From Mycobacterium gastri (GTDB lineage Bacteria; Actinomycetota; Actinomycetes; Mycobacteriales; Mycobacteriaceae), in assembly GCF_002102175.1 (NCBI RefSeq), contig NZ_LQOX01000068.1:1-64000 (forward strand): a stretch of 64,000 nucleotides of DNA. Reading direction: 5' to 3'. Each line of letters begins with the position of its first letter. The stretch's first letter is position 1. Below are positions 32,393 through 40,857 of this stretch, piece by piece. Both the position numbers and the translations under genes were made by a program. The notes beneath the pieces are model-generated. The model was not told where the DNA came from, did not search any database, and saw nothing but the letters and a program-made list of their open reading frames with translations.

Positions 32393-32809
32393 TCAGTCCT
32401 CCGCCGGAGCGCCAGCAGATGGGGGAATGCGGTGAGCCGCTTCCAATTCGGCAAGAGCGCGGCGAAGTGCGTCGGCCTCGTCCGCACCGACGCGCTCGAC
32501 GAAGTGCACCAGCGCGGCCTGTCTGCTGCCGGAGTCCTCGGCCTGGGCCAGCGCATCGACCATCAGACCGGCGACCAACTCGTCGCGACCGTGCACGGGT
32601 GCGTAGCGGTGGGCCCGATCGTCGCGGATCTGCGAGACGAGGTTCTTTTTCGCCAACCGTTGCAGCACGGTCATAACGGTGGTGTAGGCAAGGTCACGTC
32701 GCGCCGATAACGCTACGTGGACCTGGCGGACGGTCTGGGGTTCCGGCGTGGACCACAGGTGGTCCATCACGGCACGTTCCAGATCCCCCAGCCGCGTCAG
32801 CTTGGCCAT
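32393..32809 (-). CDS. blaI: BlaI/MecI-family repressor
   Basis: 138 residues from the ATG at 32809 with GGGAGAG upstream. Winged helix about 5-75 (LGDLERAVMDHLWS, TVRQVHVAL, RRDLAYTTVMTVLQRLAKK, RAHRYAPV), then a dimerisation tail. In M. tuberculosis BlaI represses blaC and controls ATP synthase and other genes. Leads a two-gene unit with blaR and is divergent from the sRNA locus. Confidence 0.93.
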   Translation of the reverse strand: MAKLTRLGDLERAVMDHLWSTPEPQTVRQVHVALSARRDLAYTTVMTVLQRLAKKNLVSQIRDDRAHRYAPVHGRDELVAGLMVDALAQAEDSGSRQAALVHFVERVGADEADALRRALAELEAAHRIPPSAGAPAED

Positions 32810-32853
32810 AGTTCGTTCTCTCCCTGAGCGTTGCACCCAGCGTACTCCGGTTT

Positions 32854-32869
32854 ACTACCGACTGTCGTA
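32854..32869. promoter_or_regulatory. Candidate BlaI operator
   Basis: ACTAC-CGACT-GTCGTA, an imperfect dyad whose left arm ACTAC and right arm (ACGAC on the other strand) resemble BlaI/MecI half-sites. Located 45-60 bases upstream of blaI, where autorepression would be expected. The match is weak, and the inner CGAC-T-GTCG is a perfect dyad. Confidence 0.35.
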
Positions 32870-32972
32870 TCCAGCTGGTCCCGAAGCCCCGCCATTAAGG
32901 GCGGCTACCGCGGCACTGGCAATTCGGAGTTGGACCCCCTTAGGCAACTCTGTCCATTCGGTGCTTGCAGAA

Positions 32973-32991
32973 TTAGGGCAGCCTTGCCTAT
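32973..32991. promoter_or_regulatory. IdeR (iron) box
   Basis: TTAGGGCAGCCTTGCCTAT matches 14 of 19 bases of the iron box TTAGGTTAGSCTAACCTAA, including both TTAGG/CCTA ends. It overlaps the expected -35 region of the sRNA promoter, whose -10 candidate is TAGTGT at 32995-33000. IdeR with iron bound would repress it. Confidence 0.7.
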
Positions 32992-33005
32992 CCTTAGTGT
33001 GGTCG

Positions 33006-33100
33006 AGCAATACATGACCGTGCCGGAGTCCTGAGGGCTGCAGTGACCCCCGGTCTACTCGATCGGCGAGCCCCGTGCTGCTGCACGGGGCTCGCCCGCT
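33006..33100 (+). ncRNA. mrsI: MrsI-like iron-responsive sRNA
   Basis: The spacer between blaI and the Rv1847-like gene is where M. tuberculosis encodes MrsI (ncRv11846), the sRNA for iron sparing. Here a TAnnnT box (32995-33000) sits next to the IdeR box, and a transcript from about 33006 would run some 95 bases into a perfect 12-base-pair hairpin (33066-33095, loop CTGCTG), which can serve as terminator. No ORF with family character is present. Ends are estimates. Confidence 0.7.
33066..33095 (+). terminator. Strong hairpin, likely sRNA terminator
   Basis: Perfect inverted repeat with 12-base arms (GCGAGCCCCGTG and its complement) and a 6-base loop. No U-run follows, as is common for mycobacterial terminators. 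It lies between divergent flanking genes, so it can only serve an RNA from the spacer itself. Confidence 0.7.
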
Positions 33101-33169
33101 GTTCGCCCTGGGGCGATCCTTGGCGCCCGCAGACCTGGGGGAACCGACCGATACCGATGGTGTAGACAC

Positions 33170-33610
33170 ATGAACGTGCCAACGGACCCGGACCCGGACA
33201 CAGGTGTCAGCCCACCGACGTTCACCGCGCCGTTCGACAATCAGCTGGGTCTGCAGTTCACCGAGCTCAGCCCCGACGGCGCACGCGCGCAGCTGAAGGT
33301 CAAACCCGAGCTGTTGCAGCCGATGGGCATCGTGCACGGTGGTGTGTACTGCTCGATGATCGAGAGCATGGCCAGCGTGGCGGCGTTCACCTGGCTCAGT
33401 ACCCGTGGCGGCGGGGGCGTGGTCGGCGTCAACAACAACACCGATTTTCTGCATGCCATCAGGTCGGGGATGGTGTACGGCGCCGCCGAACCATTGCATC
33501 GGGGCCGGCGTCAACAGCTGTGGTTGGTCGTCATCACCGACGAGACCGATCGGGTGGTGGCCCGGGGTCAGGTGCGGCTGCAGAATCTGGAGCCGTCGCC
33601 AGACTCCTGA
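33170..33610 (+). CDS. PaaI-type hotdog thioesterase (Rv1847-like)
   Basis: 146 residues, single hotdog domain: [38 protein letters not shown] (the HGG loop and acidic residue used for catalysis) and [18 protein letters not shown]. Most likely hydrolyses an acyl- or aryl-CoA; substrate unknown. It stands upstream of the urease operon but is separated from it here by about 460 bases holding a PPE remnant. Confidence 0.86.
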   Translation: MNVPTDPDPDTGVSPPTFTAPFDNQLGLQFTELSPDGARAQLKVKPELLQPMGIVHGGVYCSMIESMASVAAFTWLSTRGGGGVVGVNNNTDFLHAIRSGMVYGAAEPLHRGRRQQLWLVVITDETDRVVARGQVRLQNLEPSPDS

Positions 33611-33612
33611 CC

Positions 33613-33882
33613 TCAACGTCGCCGGGTCTGCTGCGCCAGGGCGGCCGTAACGCTCGTCCACGACACAAACGGCGCCACGGCGGCAACCATGGATCTCGAC
33701 GACGGCCCCACCCACGGCCCATCCATCAACTTCGACACCACTGCCCGATACGACGCCGCCGTCGAATGCAGCTCCGCCACCAACCTGTCCCAGGCCACGG
33801 CGGCTGTCACCAACGGCCCCGATCCCGGGCCCGCGTACATCCGACCGGAGTTGACCTCCGGCGGCAACACCGAGAAATCCAA
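33613..33882 (-). pseudogene. Truncated PPE gene remnant
   Basis: 89 codons from a TTG at 33882. The start is a PPE N-terminus: [20 protein letters not shown], then [29 protein letters not shown] and [17 protein letters not shown], matching the first half of the roughly 180-residue PPE domain. It stops at TAAL...QQTRRR where a full PPE protein would continue. The usual ATG is TTG and there is no PE partner, so it is probably a non-functional remnant. The stop lies 2 bases from the Rv1847-like stop, convergent. Confidence 0.75.
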
Positions 33883-34074
33883 CGCCAGAGCCCCCTCACA
33901 CCTGACCCGGCACCAGACCAAACATTCTCGGCCGCAACACTGTTCGGATGTCAACTTGGTGCTCGGTTTCGAGCGCCGTTGTTGGCGCACGAATGGCGGC
34001 CCCCACGACGGCCGACTCGCCGAGCCGGGGCTCCCCGGGACAACACCGCTGGACCCATGGCAGGATCGGAGGCC

Positions 34075-34377
34075 ATGCGTCTGACGCCGCATGAGCAAGA
34101 GCGACTTCTGTTGTCCTACGCCGCCGAGCTGGCCCGCCGCCGTCGGTCACGCGGTTTGCGCCTCAATCACCCCGAAGCCGTCGCAGTGATCACCGACCAC
34201 ATCCTGGAAGGCGCGCGGGACGGCCGCACCGTCGCCGAGCTGATGGCGAGCGGATGCGATGTGCTGACCCGCGACGACGTGATGGAGGGAGTACCGGAGA
34301 TGATCAAGGACGTGCAAGTGGAAGCGACATTCCCGGACGGCACCAAGTTGGTCACCGTCCATCACCCGATCGCATGA
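34075..34377 (+). CDS. ureA: Urease gamma subunit
   Basis: 100 residues, the standard length, ATG after [25 protein letters not shown] and [17 protein letters not shown] are typical. Structural subunit of the nickel urease that releases ammonia from urea. ATGA overlap with ureB starts a tightly packed operon. Confidence 0.97.
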   Translation: MRLTPHEQERLLLSYAAELARRRRSRGLRLNHPEAVAVITDHILEGARDGRTVAELMASGCDVLTRDDVMEGVPEMIKDVQVEATFPDGTKLVTVHHPIA

Positions 34378-34685
34378 TTCCCGGCGAAATCCTTTACGGC
34401 AGCGGCGACATCGACGTCAACGCGGGCGCGCAGCGGCTGGAGATGCAGGTTGTCAACACTGGTGACCGCCCGGTCCAGGTCGGCAGTCACGTCCATCTTC
34501 CGCAGGCCAATGCGGCGCTGTCGTTCGATCGCGCGGCGGCCCATGGTTACCGGTTGGACATTCCGGCGGCCACCGCGGTCCGCTTCGAGCCCGGCGTTTC
34601 CCGAACCGTCCGGTTGGTTCCGCTGCGCGGGCGACGAGAGGTCCACGGGTTGACACTGGATCCGCCGGGAAGGCTCGACGCTTAA
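34374..34685 (+). CDS. ureB: Urease beta subunit
   Basis: 103 residues starting inside the ureA stop. [36 protein letters not shown] and [15 protein letters not shown] are diagnostic. Its TAA shares one base with the ureC ATG (TAATG), so translation is coupled. Confidence 0.97.
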   Translation: MIPGEILYGSGDIDVNAGAQRLEMQVVNTGDRPVQVGSHVHLPQANAALSFDRAAAHGYRLDIPAATAVRFEPGVSRTVRLVPLRGRREVHGLTLDPPGRLDA

Positions 34686-36406
34686 TGGTGCGGTTGACCC
34701 GGGAGCGCTACGCGCAACTGTACGGTCCTACCACCGGTGACCGGATCAGACTGGCCGACACCGATCTACTGGTCGAAATCGGCGAAGACCGCTGCGGTGG
34801 GCCGGGACTGGCCGGCGACGAAGCAGTGTTCGGTGGCGGCAAGGTGTTGCGCGAGTCGATGGGTCAGGGCCGCGCGACCCGGGCCGACGGCGCGCCAGAC
34901 ACCGTCATTACCGGTGCGGTGATTATCGACTATTGGGGAATCGTCAAGGCCGACATAGGAATTCGCGACGGCCGCATCGTCGCGATCGGCAAGGCGGGCA
35001 ATCCCGACACCATGTCGGGTGTCCATCCGGACCTGGTCGTCGGACCCTGCACCGAGGTCATCGGCGGCAACGGGCGCATTCTCACCGCCGGCGCCATCGA
35101 CTGTCACGTGCACTTGATCTGCCCGCAGCTGATACCCGTAGCGCTCGGCGCCGGTACCACCACCATCATCGGCGGCGGCACCGGGCCCGCCGAAGGCACC
35201 AAGGCCACGACCGTCACCCCCGGGGCATGGCATTTGGCCCGGATGCTGGAATCACTGGACTCGTGGCCGGTGAACTTTGCCCTGCTCGGCAAGGGAAACA
35301 CCGTCAGCCACGAGGGGTTGTGGGAGCAATTGCGCGGGGGTGCATCGGGTTTCAAATTGCACGAGGACTGGGGATCCACCCCAGCGGCCATCGAGGCCTG
35401 CCTGACCGTTGCCGATGCCGCCGGGGTTCAGGTGGCGCTGCACACCGACACCCTCAACGAGATGGGATTCGTCGAAAACACCATTGCCGCCATTGCCGGC
35501 CGTTCGATCCACACCTACCACACCGAGGGCGCCGGCGGCGGCCACGCACCCGACATCATGAGAGTGGCCGGGCAGCCGAATGTGCTGCCCAGCTCCACCA
35601 ATCCGACTCGTCCGCACACGGTGAACACCCTCGACGAGCATCTGGACATGCTGATGGTCTGCCATCACCTCAATCCCTCGGTGCCCGAAGATCTGGCCTT
35701 TGCCGAAAGCCGGATCCGCCCGTCCACTATGGCCGCCGAAGATCTGCTGCACGACATGGGGGCAATCTCGATGATCGGCAGCGACTCCCAGGCCATGGGC
35801 CGCATCGGCGAGGTAGTGCTGCGCACCTGGCAGACCGCCCACGTGATGAAGCGCCGTCGCGGCACGCTGCCCGGTGATGGCCGGGCCGACAACAACCGGG
35901 CACGTCGCTACGTCGCCAAATACACCATCTGCCCGGCCGTCGCGCACGGCATCGACCACGAGGTCGGCTCGATCGAGGTGGGCAAGCTCGCCGATCTGGT
36001 GCTGTGGGAGCCGGCATTTTTCGGGGTGCGCCCGCACCTGGTGCTCAAGGGCGGTGCGATCGCCTGGGCGGCGATGGGCGACGCCAACGCGTCGATACCG
36101 ACGCCGCAACCGGTACTGCCGCGACCGATGTTCGGCGCCGCCCCGGCCACTGCGGCGGCCACGTCCGTGCACTTCGTGGCGCCGGCAGCGATCGATGCGG
36201 GATTGGCCGATCGGCTCGCCATCAACCGCCGGCTGGTTCCGGTGGCCGATGTGCGCGCCGTGGGCAAGGCCGACTTGCCGCTCAACGACGCACTGCCCAC
36301 CATCGAGGTCGATCCCGACACCTTCACCGTGCGTATCGACGGTGAAGTATGGCAGCAGCGACCCGCCACCGAACTTCCCATGGCGCAACGGTATTTCCTA
36401 TTCTAG
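34685..36406 (+). CDS. ureC: Urease alpha (catalytic) subunit
   Basis: 573 residues. All nickel and catalytic motifs are intact: HVH at 141-143 (first nickel ligands), carbamylated Lys224 in [11 protein letters not shown], the active-site flap Cys326-His327 in [21 protein letters not shown], and [19 protein letters not shown] with the Asp ligand. Hydrolyses urea to ammonia and carbamate in the cytoplasm, giving nitrogen and acid buffering. An active enzyme is expected, because ureFGD follow. Confidence 0.98.
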   Translation: MVRLTRERYAQLYGPTTGDRIRLADTDLLVEIGEDRCGGPGLAGDEAVFGGGKVLRESMGQGRATRADGAPDTVITGAVIIDYWGIVKADIGIRDGRIVAIGKAGNPDTMSGVHPDLVVGPCTEVIGGNGRILTAGAIDCHVHLICPQLIPVALGAGTTTIIGGGTGPAEGTKATTVTPGAWHLARMLESLDSWPVNFALLGKGNTVSHEGLWEQLRGGASGFKLHEDWGSTPAAIEACLTVADAAGVQVALHTDTLNEMGFVENTIAAIAGRSIHTYHTEGAGGGHAPDIMRVAGQPNVLPSSTNPTRPHTVNTLDEHLDMLMVCHHLNPSVPEDLAFAESRIRPSTMAAEDLLHDMGAISMIGSDSQAMGRIGEVVLRTWQTAHVMKRRRGTLPGDGRADNNRARRYVAKYTICPAVAHGIDHEVGSIEVGKLADLVLWEPAFFGVRPHLVLKGGAIAWAAMGDANASIPTPQPVLPRPMFGAAPATAAATSVHFVAPAAIDAGLADRLAINRRLVPVADVRAVGKADLPLNDALPTIEVDPDTFTVRIDGEVWQQRPATELPMAQRYFLF

Positions 36407-36410
36407 TAGC

Positions 36411-36443
36411 CTCTAGTGACCCTCCAGTGACCCTCCGGTGACC
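36411..36443 (+). repeat. 11-base tandem repeat at the ureF start
   Basis: GTGACCCTCCA-type unit, about 2.5 copies (AGTGACCCTCC, AGTGACCCTCC, GGTGACC). The third GTG is the ureF start at 36438. Each copy offers a GTG, but only the last opens the long frame. Confidence 0.7.
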
Positions 36444-37073
36444 TCGCTTGCGGTGCTCCTCGCTCTGGCCGACTCGCGGCTGCCCACCGGAGCGCACGTG
36501 CACTCCGGTGGCATCGAAGAGGCCGTCACCAGCGGCCTGGTGACCGATCTGACCACCCTGGAAGCGTTTCTGAGACGACGGATCCGCAGTCACGGACTGG
36601 TCACGGCGTCGATCGCGGCGGCAGTGCACCGGGGCGAGCTGACGCCGGCGGACGCCGATCACGAAACCGACGCCCGCACACCGGCTCCCGCAGCCAGAGA
36701 GGCTTCACGCAGCCAGGGTCGCGGGCTGGCTCGGTTGGCCAGGACGGTGTGGCCCGAAGCCGGCTGGGACGATCTCGGCCTGCGGCCGCATCTGGCAGTG
36801 GCCGCGGGACGCGTCGGCGCGGTCAGCGGGCTCACCCCGGAACACAACTCACTGCACATCGTCTACATCACCATGACAGGTTCGGCCACCGCCGCCCAGC
36901 GACTGCTGGCACTAGATCCCGCCGACGTCGCAGTCCTGACCTTCCGGCTGTCGCAATTGTGCGAACACACCGCCGCCGAAGCCGCCGCCGGACTGGCCGA
37001 CTTGTCCGATCCGCTGCTCGACATGCTGGCGCAACGTCATGCCGAACGCGAGCGACCTTTGTTCGCCTCCTGA
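36438..37073 (+). CDS. ureF: Urease accessory protein UreF
   Basis: 211 residues, GTG start 31 bases after ureC. All-helical UreF family: LLALADSRLPTGAHVHSGGIEEAV, and GLTPEHNSLHIVYITMTGSATAAQRLLAL. UreF binds apo-urease with UreD and acts as gate and GTPase-effector for UreG during nickel insertion. Confidence 0.94.
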   Translation: MTSLAVLLALADSRLPTGAHVHSGGIEEAVTSGLVTDLTTLEAFLRRRIRSHGLVTASIAAAVHRGELTPADADHETDARTPAPAAREASRSQGRGLARLARTVWPEAGWDDLGLRPHLAVAAGRVGAVSGLTPEHNSLHIVYITMTGSATAAQRLLALDPADVAVLTFRLSQLCEHTAAEAAAGLADLSDPLLDMLAQRHAERERPLFAS

Positions 37074-37083
37074 AAGGTAAGCA

Positions 37084-37755
37084 GTGTCAACACATTCGCA
37101 CTCACACGCCCACAACCAACGTCCACGACGGGTCCGTCAACCGGGGGAGCCGTTACGCATCGGCATCGGCGGCCCGGTGGGCTCCGGCAAGACCGCGCTT
37201 GTGGCGGCGTTGTGCCGGCAGTTGCGCGACGAGCTGTCCCTGGCCGTGCTGACCAACGACATCTACACCACCGAGGACGCCGACTTCCTGCGCAAGCACG
37301 CGGTGCTGCCCGACGACCGGATTGCGGCCGTGCAGACCGGCGGGTGCCCGCACACCGCGATCCGGGACGACATCACCGCGAACCTGGATGCGATCGACGA
37401 CTTGATCGCCGCTCACGATCCGCTTGATCTGATCCTGGTCGAGTCCGGGGGCGACAACCTCACGGCCACCTTTTCTTCTGGCCTGGTGGATGTGCAGATC
37501 TTCGTCGTCGACGTGGCCGGCGGCGACAAGGTGCCGCGCAAGGGCGGACCGGGGGTCACCTACTCGGATCTGTTGGTAGTCAATAAGACTGACTTGGCTC
37601 CGCTGGTGGGTGCCGACCTGCAGGTCATGTCCCGCGACGCCGACGCGGTGCGCGACGGGCGGCCGACGGTGCTGCAGTCGTTGACCGAGGACCCGGCCGC
37701 CACCGCGGTGCTGGCCTGGGTTCGTACCCAACTGGCAGCGGCTGATGCACTCTGA
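37084..37755 (+). CDS. ureG: Urease accessory GTPase UreG
   Basis: 223 residues, GTG after AAAGG. His-rich N-terminus STHSHSHAH may bind nickel. P-loop GGPVGSGKT (29-37); switch and G motifs in [24 protein letters not shown] (CPH metal site), LVESGGDNL and VVNKTDLAP (NKxD guanine specificity). Hydrolyses GTP to drive nickel transfer to UreC. Confidence 0.97.
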   Translation: MSTHSHSHAHNQRPRRVRQPGEPLRIGIGGPVGSGKTALVAALCRQLRDELSLAVLTNDIYTTEDADFLRKHAVLPDDRIAAVQTGGCPHTAIRDDITANLDAIDDLIAAHDPLDLILVESGGDNLTATFSSGLVDVQIFVVDVAGGDKVPRKGGPGVTYSDLLVVNKTDLAPLVGADLQVMSRDADAVRDGRPTVLQSLTEDPAATAVLAWVRTQLAAADAL

Positions 37756-38479
37756 GGTCCTGCTGGTCGCATCCCGGAACCGGTTGCCGCGCATCCAATC
37801 CCGCGGTGGTATCACGGCTCGTTGCACCGCGCCCGACACCGTGTACCTGGTGTCGGCGGCGGCAAACCCGCTCGGCGGCGACATCGTCGACATCCGGGTG
37901 GTCGTCGAACAGGGCGCCCGGTTGCGGCTGCGCAGCGCAGCCGGCACGGTGGTGTTGCCCGGCGCCGAAACACCGACATCCCAAGCCCATTGGGATATCG
38001 AGGTGACCGGCGACCTGGATGTGGATCTGGAGCCGACGGTCGTCGCCGCCGCGGCCCGGCACCTGTCGATCGTTGTCCTGCGGCTGCACGACGGTGGCCG
38101 GGTCCGCTTCCGCGAACGCGTTCAGATCGGTAGATACGGTGAAAGCCAAGGGTTTTGGACAGGCTCGCTGCGCGCCGACCGGGATGGCCTCCCGATGCTG
38201 CGACACCGGGTGGAATTGGGCGCCGGATCGCTGGCCGATGACGTCATCTCGGCGCCACGGGCGACCATCAACGAGCTGCGTTATCCGGCAACGCCATTGG
38301 CTGCCGACATCCCCGGTGCGTCGATCATCTTGACGTTGGCCGGCGGCGGGACGCTGAGCACCTGGCAGGGTGACCGGTTACCGGTCAGCTTGCCCGCCGG
38401 GCCGCCGGGCGATGCGCCTCGGCCGCCAGAACCGCCAGCTGCTCGAGCCGGGTGCGGGCGAAGGCCTGCTGTTCGGTGA
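37745..38479 (+). CDS. ureD: Urease accessory protein UreD with C-terminal overrun
   Basis: 244 residues, ATG 11 bases before the ureG stop ends. UreD/UreH beta-sheet scaffold: [55 protein letters not shown]. The family-like part ends near [10 protein letters not shown] (about residue 216). The last ~30 residues are proline- and arginine-rich and are read through the 3' end of the convergent ndh gene, overlapping by 95 bases. UreD scaffolds UreF/UreG on urease; the tail is probably neutral. Confidence 0.88.
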   Translation: MHSEVLLVASRNRLPRIQSRGGITARCTAPDTVYLVSAAANPLGGDIVDIRVVVEQGARLRLRSAAGTVVLPGAETPTSQAHWDIEVTGDLDVDLEPTVVAAAARHLSIVVLRLHDGGRVRFRERVQIGRYGESQGFWTGSLRADRDGLPMLRHRVELGAGSLADDVISAPRATINELRYPATPLAADIPGASIILTLAGGGTLSTWQGDRLPVSLPAGPPGDAPRPPEPPAARAGCGRRPAVR

Positions 38480-39770
38480 TGGTCAGCTGGCCCCGCCGAG
38501 TGCTAAGGAAGGTCACAGTCCAGGACAGCAGCGTACTGACCTTGGTCTTGAACCCGACCAGGTAGACCAAGTGCAACACCAGCCAGGCGAACCAGGCGAT
38601 GAGGCCGCTGAATTCCACCGGACCGACCTTGGCCACCGCGGAAAACCGCGACACCGTTGCCATGGATCCCTTGTCGAAGTACTGGAAGGGTTCACGCTGT
38701 GTCGGGTCGGCCCCGGCGAGTTCGGCTTTGATAGTGCCGGCGGCGTACTTGGCGCCCTGGATGGCGCCCTGCGCCACCCCGGGCACGCCCTCCACGGCCG
38801 CCATGTCGCCGATGACGAACACGTTGGGGTGTCCGGGGATCGTCAGATCCGGCAGCACCTTGACCCGGCCGGCCCGGTCGAGTTCTGCCGACGACTGCTC
38901 CGCGAGATCGTGGCCCAGCGCGCTGGCCGAGACCCCGGCGGACCACACCTTGCACTGCGACTCGATGCGCCGGATGGTGCCGTCGGAGTCTTTGACGGTG
39001 ATGCCGTTGCGGTCAACGTCGGTGACCATGGCACCCAGCTGGATCTCAACGCCCATCTTTTCCAGCCGGGCGGCCGCGCGCTGACCGAGCTTTTCGCCGA
39101 ATGGCGGCAGCACGGCCGGGGCGGCGTCGAGCAGGATCACCCGGGCCCTGGTCGAGTCGATGTGCCGGAATGAGCCCTTCAACGTGTGGCTGGCCAATTC
39201 AGCGATCTGCCCCGCCATTTCGACACCGGTGGGGCCGGCGCCGATGACGGTGAACGTCAGCAGCTTGGCCCGTCGTTCCGGATCGCGGGACCGTTCGGCC
39301 TGTTCGAACGCGCTTAAGATCCGTCCCCGCACCTCGAGTGCGTCATCGATGGATTTCATGCCCGGCGCGAACTCGGCGAAGTGGTCGTTGCCGAAGTAGG
39401 ACTGGCCGGCCCCGGCGGCGACGATCAGGCTGTCGTACGGGGTTTCGTAGGTGTGGCCGAGCAGGTCGGACACGACGAACTGACCGGCCAGATCGATATG
39501 CGTGACGTCACCCAGCAGCACCTGTACGTTGCGCTGCCGGCGCAGCACGACCCGAGTGGGCGGCGCGATGTCGCCTTCGGACACGATGCCCGTCGCGACC
39601 TGGTAGAGCAGCGGCTGGAACAGGTGGTGAGTGGTGCGGGCGATCAACTTGATGTCGACGTCGGCACGCTTGAGCTTCTTTGCCGCGTTGAGGCCGCCGA
39701 AGCCAGATCCGATGATGACGACTCGATGCCGACGACGTGTTTCAGCTGTGGGATCTGGCTGAGGGCTCAT
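38385..39770 (-). CDS. ndh: Type II NADH dehydrogenase
   Basis: 461 residues. FAD motif GSGFGG (21-26), second Rossmann motif TVIGAGPTGVEMAGQIAEL for NADH, quinone-site QPLLYQVATG, and VFVIGDMAAVEG. The C-terminal membrane-anchoring amphipathic helices run about 375-410 (FSGLIAWFAWLVLHLVYLVG). Feeds electrons from NADH to menaquinone without pumping protons; the main NADH dehydrogenase of mycobacteria. The upstream region holds two dyads described separately. Confidence 0.96.
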   Translation of the reverse strand: MSPQPDPTAETRRRHRVVIIGSGFGGLNAAKKLKRADVDIKLIARTTHHLFQPLLYQVATGIVSEGDIAPPTRVVLRRQRNVQVLLGDVTHIDLAGQFVVSDLLGHTYETPYDSLIVAAGAGQSYFGNDHFAEFAPGMKSIDDALEVRGRILSAFEQAERSRDPERRAKLLTFTVIGAGPTGVEMAGQIAELASHTLKGSFRHIDSTRARVILLDAAPAVLPPFGEKLGQRAAARLEKMGVEIQLGAMVTDVDRNGITVKDSDGTIRRIESQCKVWSAGVSASALGHDLAEQSSAELDRAGRVKVLPDLTIPGHPNVFVIGDMAAVEGVPGVAQGAIQGAKYAAGTIKAELAGADPTQREPFQYFDKGSMATVSRFSAVAKVGPVEFSGLIAWFAWLVLHLVYLVGFKTKVSTLLSWTVTFLSTRRGQLTITEQQAFARTRLEQLAVLAAEAHRPAARRAS

Positions 39771-39816
39771 GCTCCGCTACTCCTGAGGGCTCTCCTTGAC
39801 CGGCGAACGGCAGTTA

Positions 39817-39879
39817 GCTACTACGGTAGCCAAGCCGGGCGCTGAATACCCGGGTGCGAGCGTGTGTAATCAACCACAC
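39817..39879. promoter_or_regulatory. ndh promoter region: GCTAC dyad and CRP-like site
   Basis: A 5-4-5 inverted repeat GCTAC-TACG-GTAGC lies at 39817-39830, 47 bases upstream of ndh. Further up, GTGTG-N8-CACAC at 39862-39879 is close to the CRP half-site pair TGTG-N8-CACA. Spacing would put the CRP-like site near an activator position. Confidence 0.45.
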
Positions 39880-39893
39880 CGCCACCTGCCAGG

Positions 39894-40817
39894 CTATACA
39901 CCGAGCAGCGGGCGCAGGGTTTCGGCGGCTGCGGTGATCAGGCCGGGGCTGTGTCCGTGCGCGGACAGGTTGATGATCAGACCGTCGACACCGGCGTCGA
40001 GCACCTTGGCTTGCACTTGGTCGGCGATCTGCGCCGGGCTCCCGATCACCATGCGTCGGCTGGTCTCCGCCGGCAGTTGATCCGGCTTGGCCTTCTCGTC
40101 GATCACCACGGTCAACATCAGACTGGTCTCCAAGGTCGAGGGGTCTCGGACGGCTTCCTCGCAGCGCGCTGCGACGGCGTCCATCTTGCGGGGCAATTCG
40201 TCGAGCGCCGCAACGATGTTGAGATGGTCGGCGTACCGGGCCGCGATTGCGAAGGTCTTCTTTTCGCCACCACCGCCGATCAGGATCGGGACGCGGTCAC
40301 GGTAACGCGGCTCGGCCATAGCCGATTCGGTGGTGTACCACTTTCCCGAGAAGGTCGGCCGCTCGCCTTTGATCATCGGGTCGAGAATCTGCAGCGCCTC
40401 CTCGAGCCGCTGGAATCGATCGGTGAAGGTGCCGAACTCGAATCCGAGCTGGCGGTGCTCGAGTTCAAACCAGCCGGCGCCGATGCCGAGAATCGCCCGG
40501 CCGGCACTGACCACGTCCAGTGTGGCGATGATCTTGGCCAGCAAGGCCGGGTTGCGGTAGGTATTGCCGGTCACCAAGGTGCCAAGTTGCAGCCGCTCGG
40601 TCGCGGTGGCCAGCGCGCCCAGGGCGGTGTACGCCTCCAACATGGGCTGGTCGGGCGTCCCGAGCATGGGCAGCTGATAAAAGTGGTCCATCAGGAACAA
40701 CGAGTCGTAGCCGGCAGCTTCGGCCTCGCGCGCTTGGGCGATGACTGACGGAAACAGCTTTTCGACGCCGGTGCCGTAGGAGAAGTTAGGGATCTGAAAG
40801 CCGAGCCTGATAGCCAC
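39894..40817 (-). CDS. LLM-class F420-dependent oxidoreductase (Rv1855c-like)
   Basis: 307 residues, GTG start. Luciferase-like TIM barrel: RLGFQIPNFSYGTGVE, REAEAAGYDSLFLMDHFYQL, LGTLVTGNTYRNPALLAKI, and GRAILGIGAGWFELEHRQLGF, a typical cofactor loop in mycobacterial F420 members. Hydride transfer to or from an unknown substrate is expected. Divided from the SDR gene by 40 bases in the same direction. Confidence 0.85.
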   Translation of the reverse strand: MAIRLGFQIPNFSYGTGVEKLFPSVIAQAREAEAAGYDSLFLMDHFYQLPMLGTPDQPMLEAYTALGALATATERLQLGTLVTGNTYRNPALLAKIIATLDVVSAGRAILGIGAGWFELEHRQLGFEFGTFTDRFQRLEEALQILDPMIKGERPTFSGKWYTTESAMAEPRYRDRVPILIGGGGEKKTFAIAARYADHLNIVAALDELPRKMDAVAARCEEAVRDPSTLETSLMLTVVIDEKAKPDQLPAETSRRMVIGSPAQIADQVQAKVLDAGVDGLIINLSAHGHSPGLITAAAETLRPLLGV

Positions 40818-40857
40818 GGCATCTACCGTAGCGATCGGCGTGGGTAACCCAACAGAG

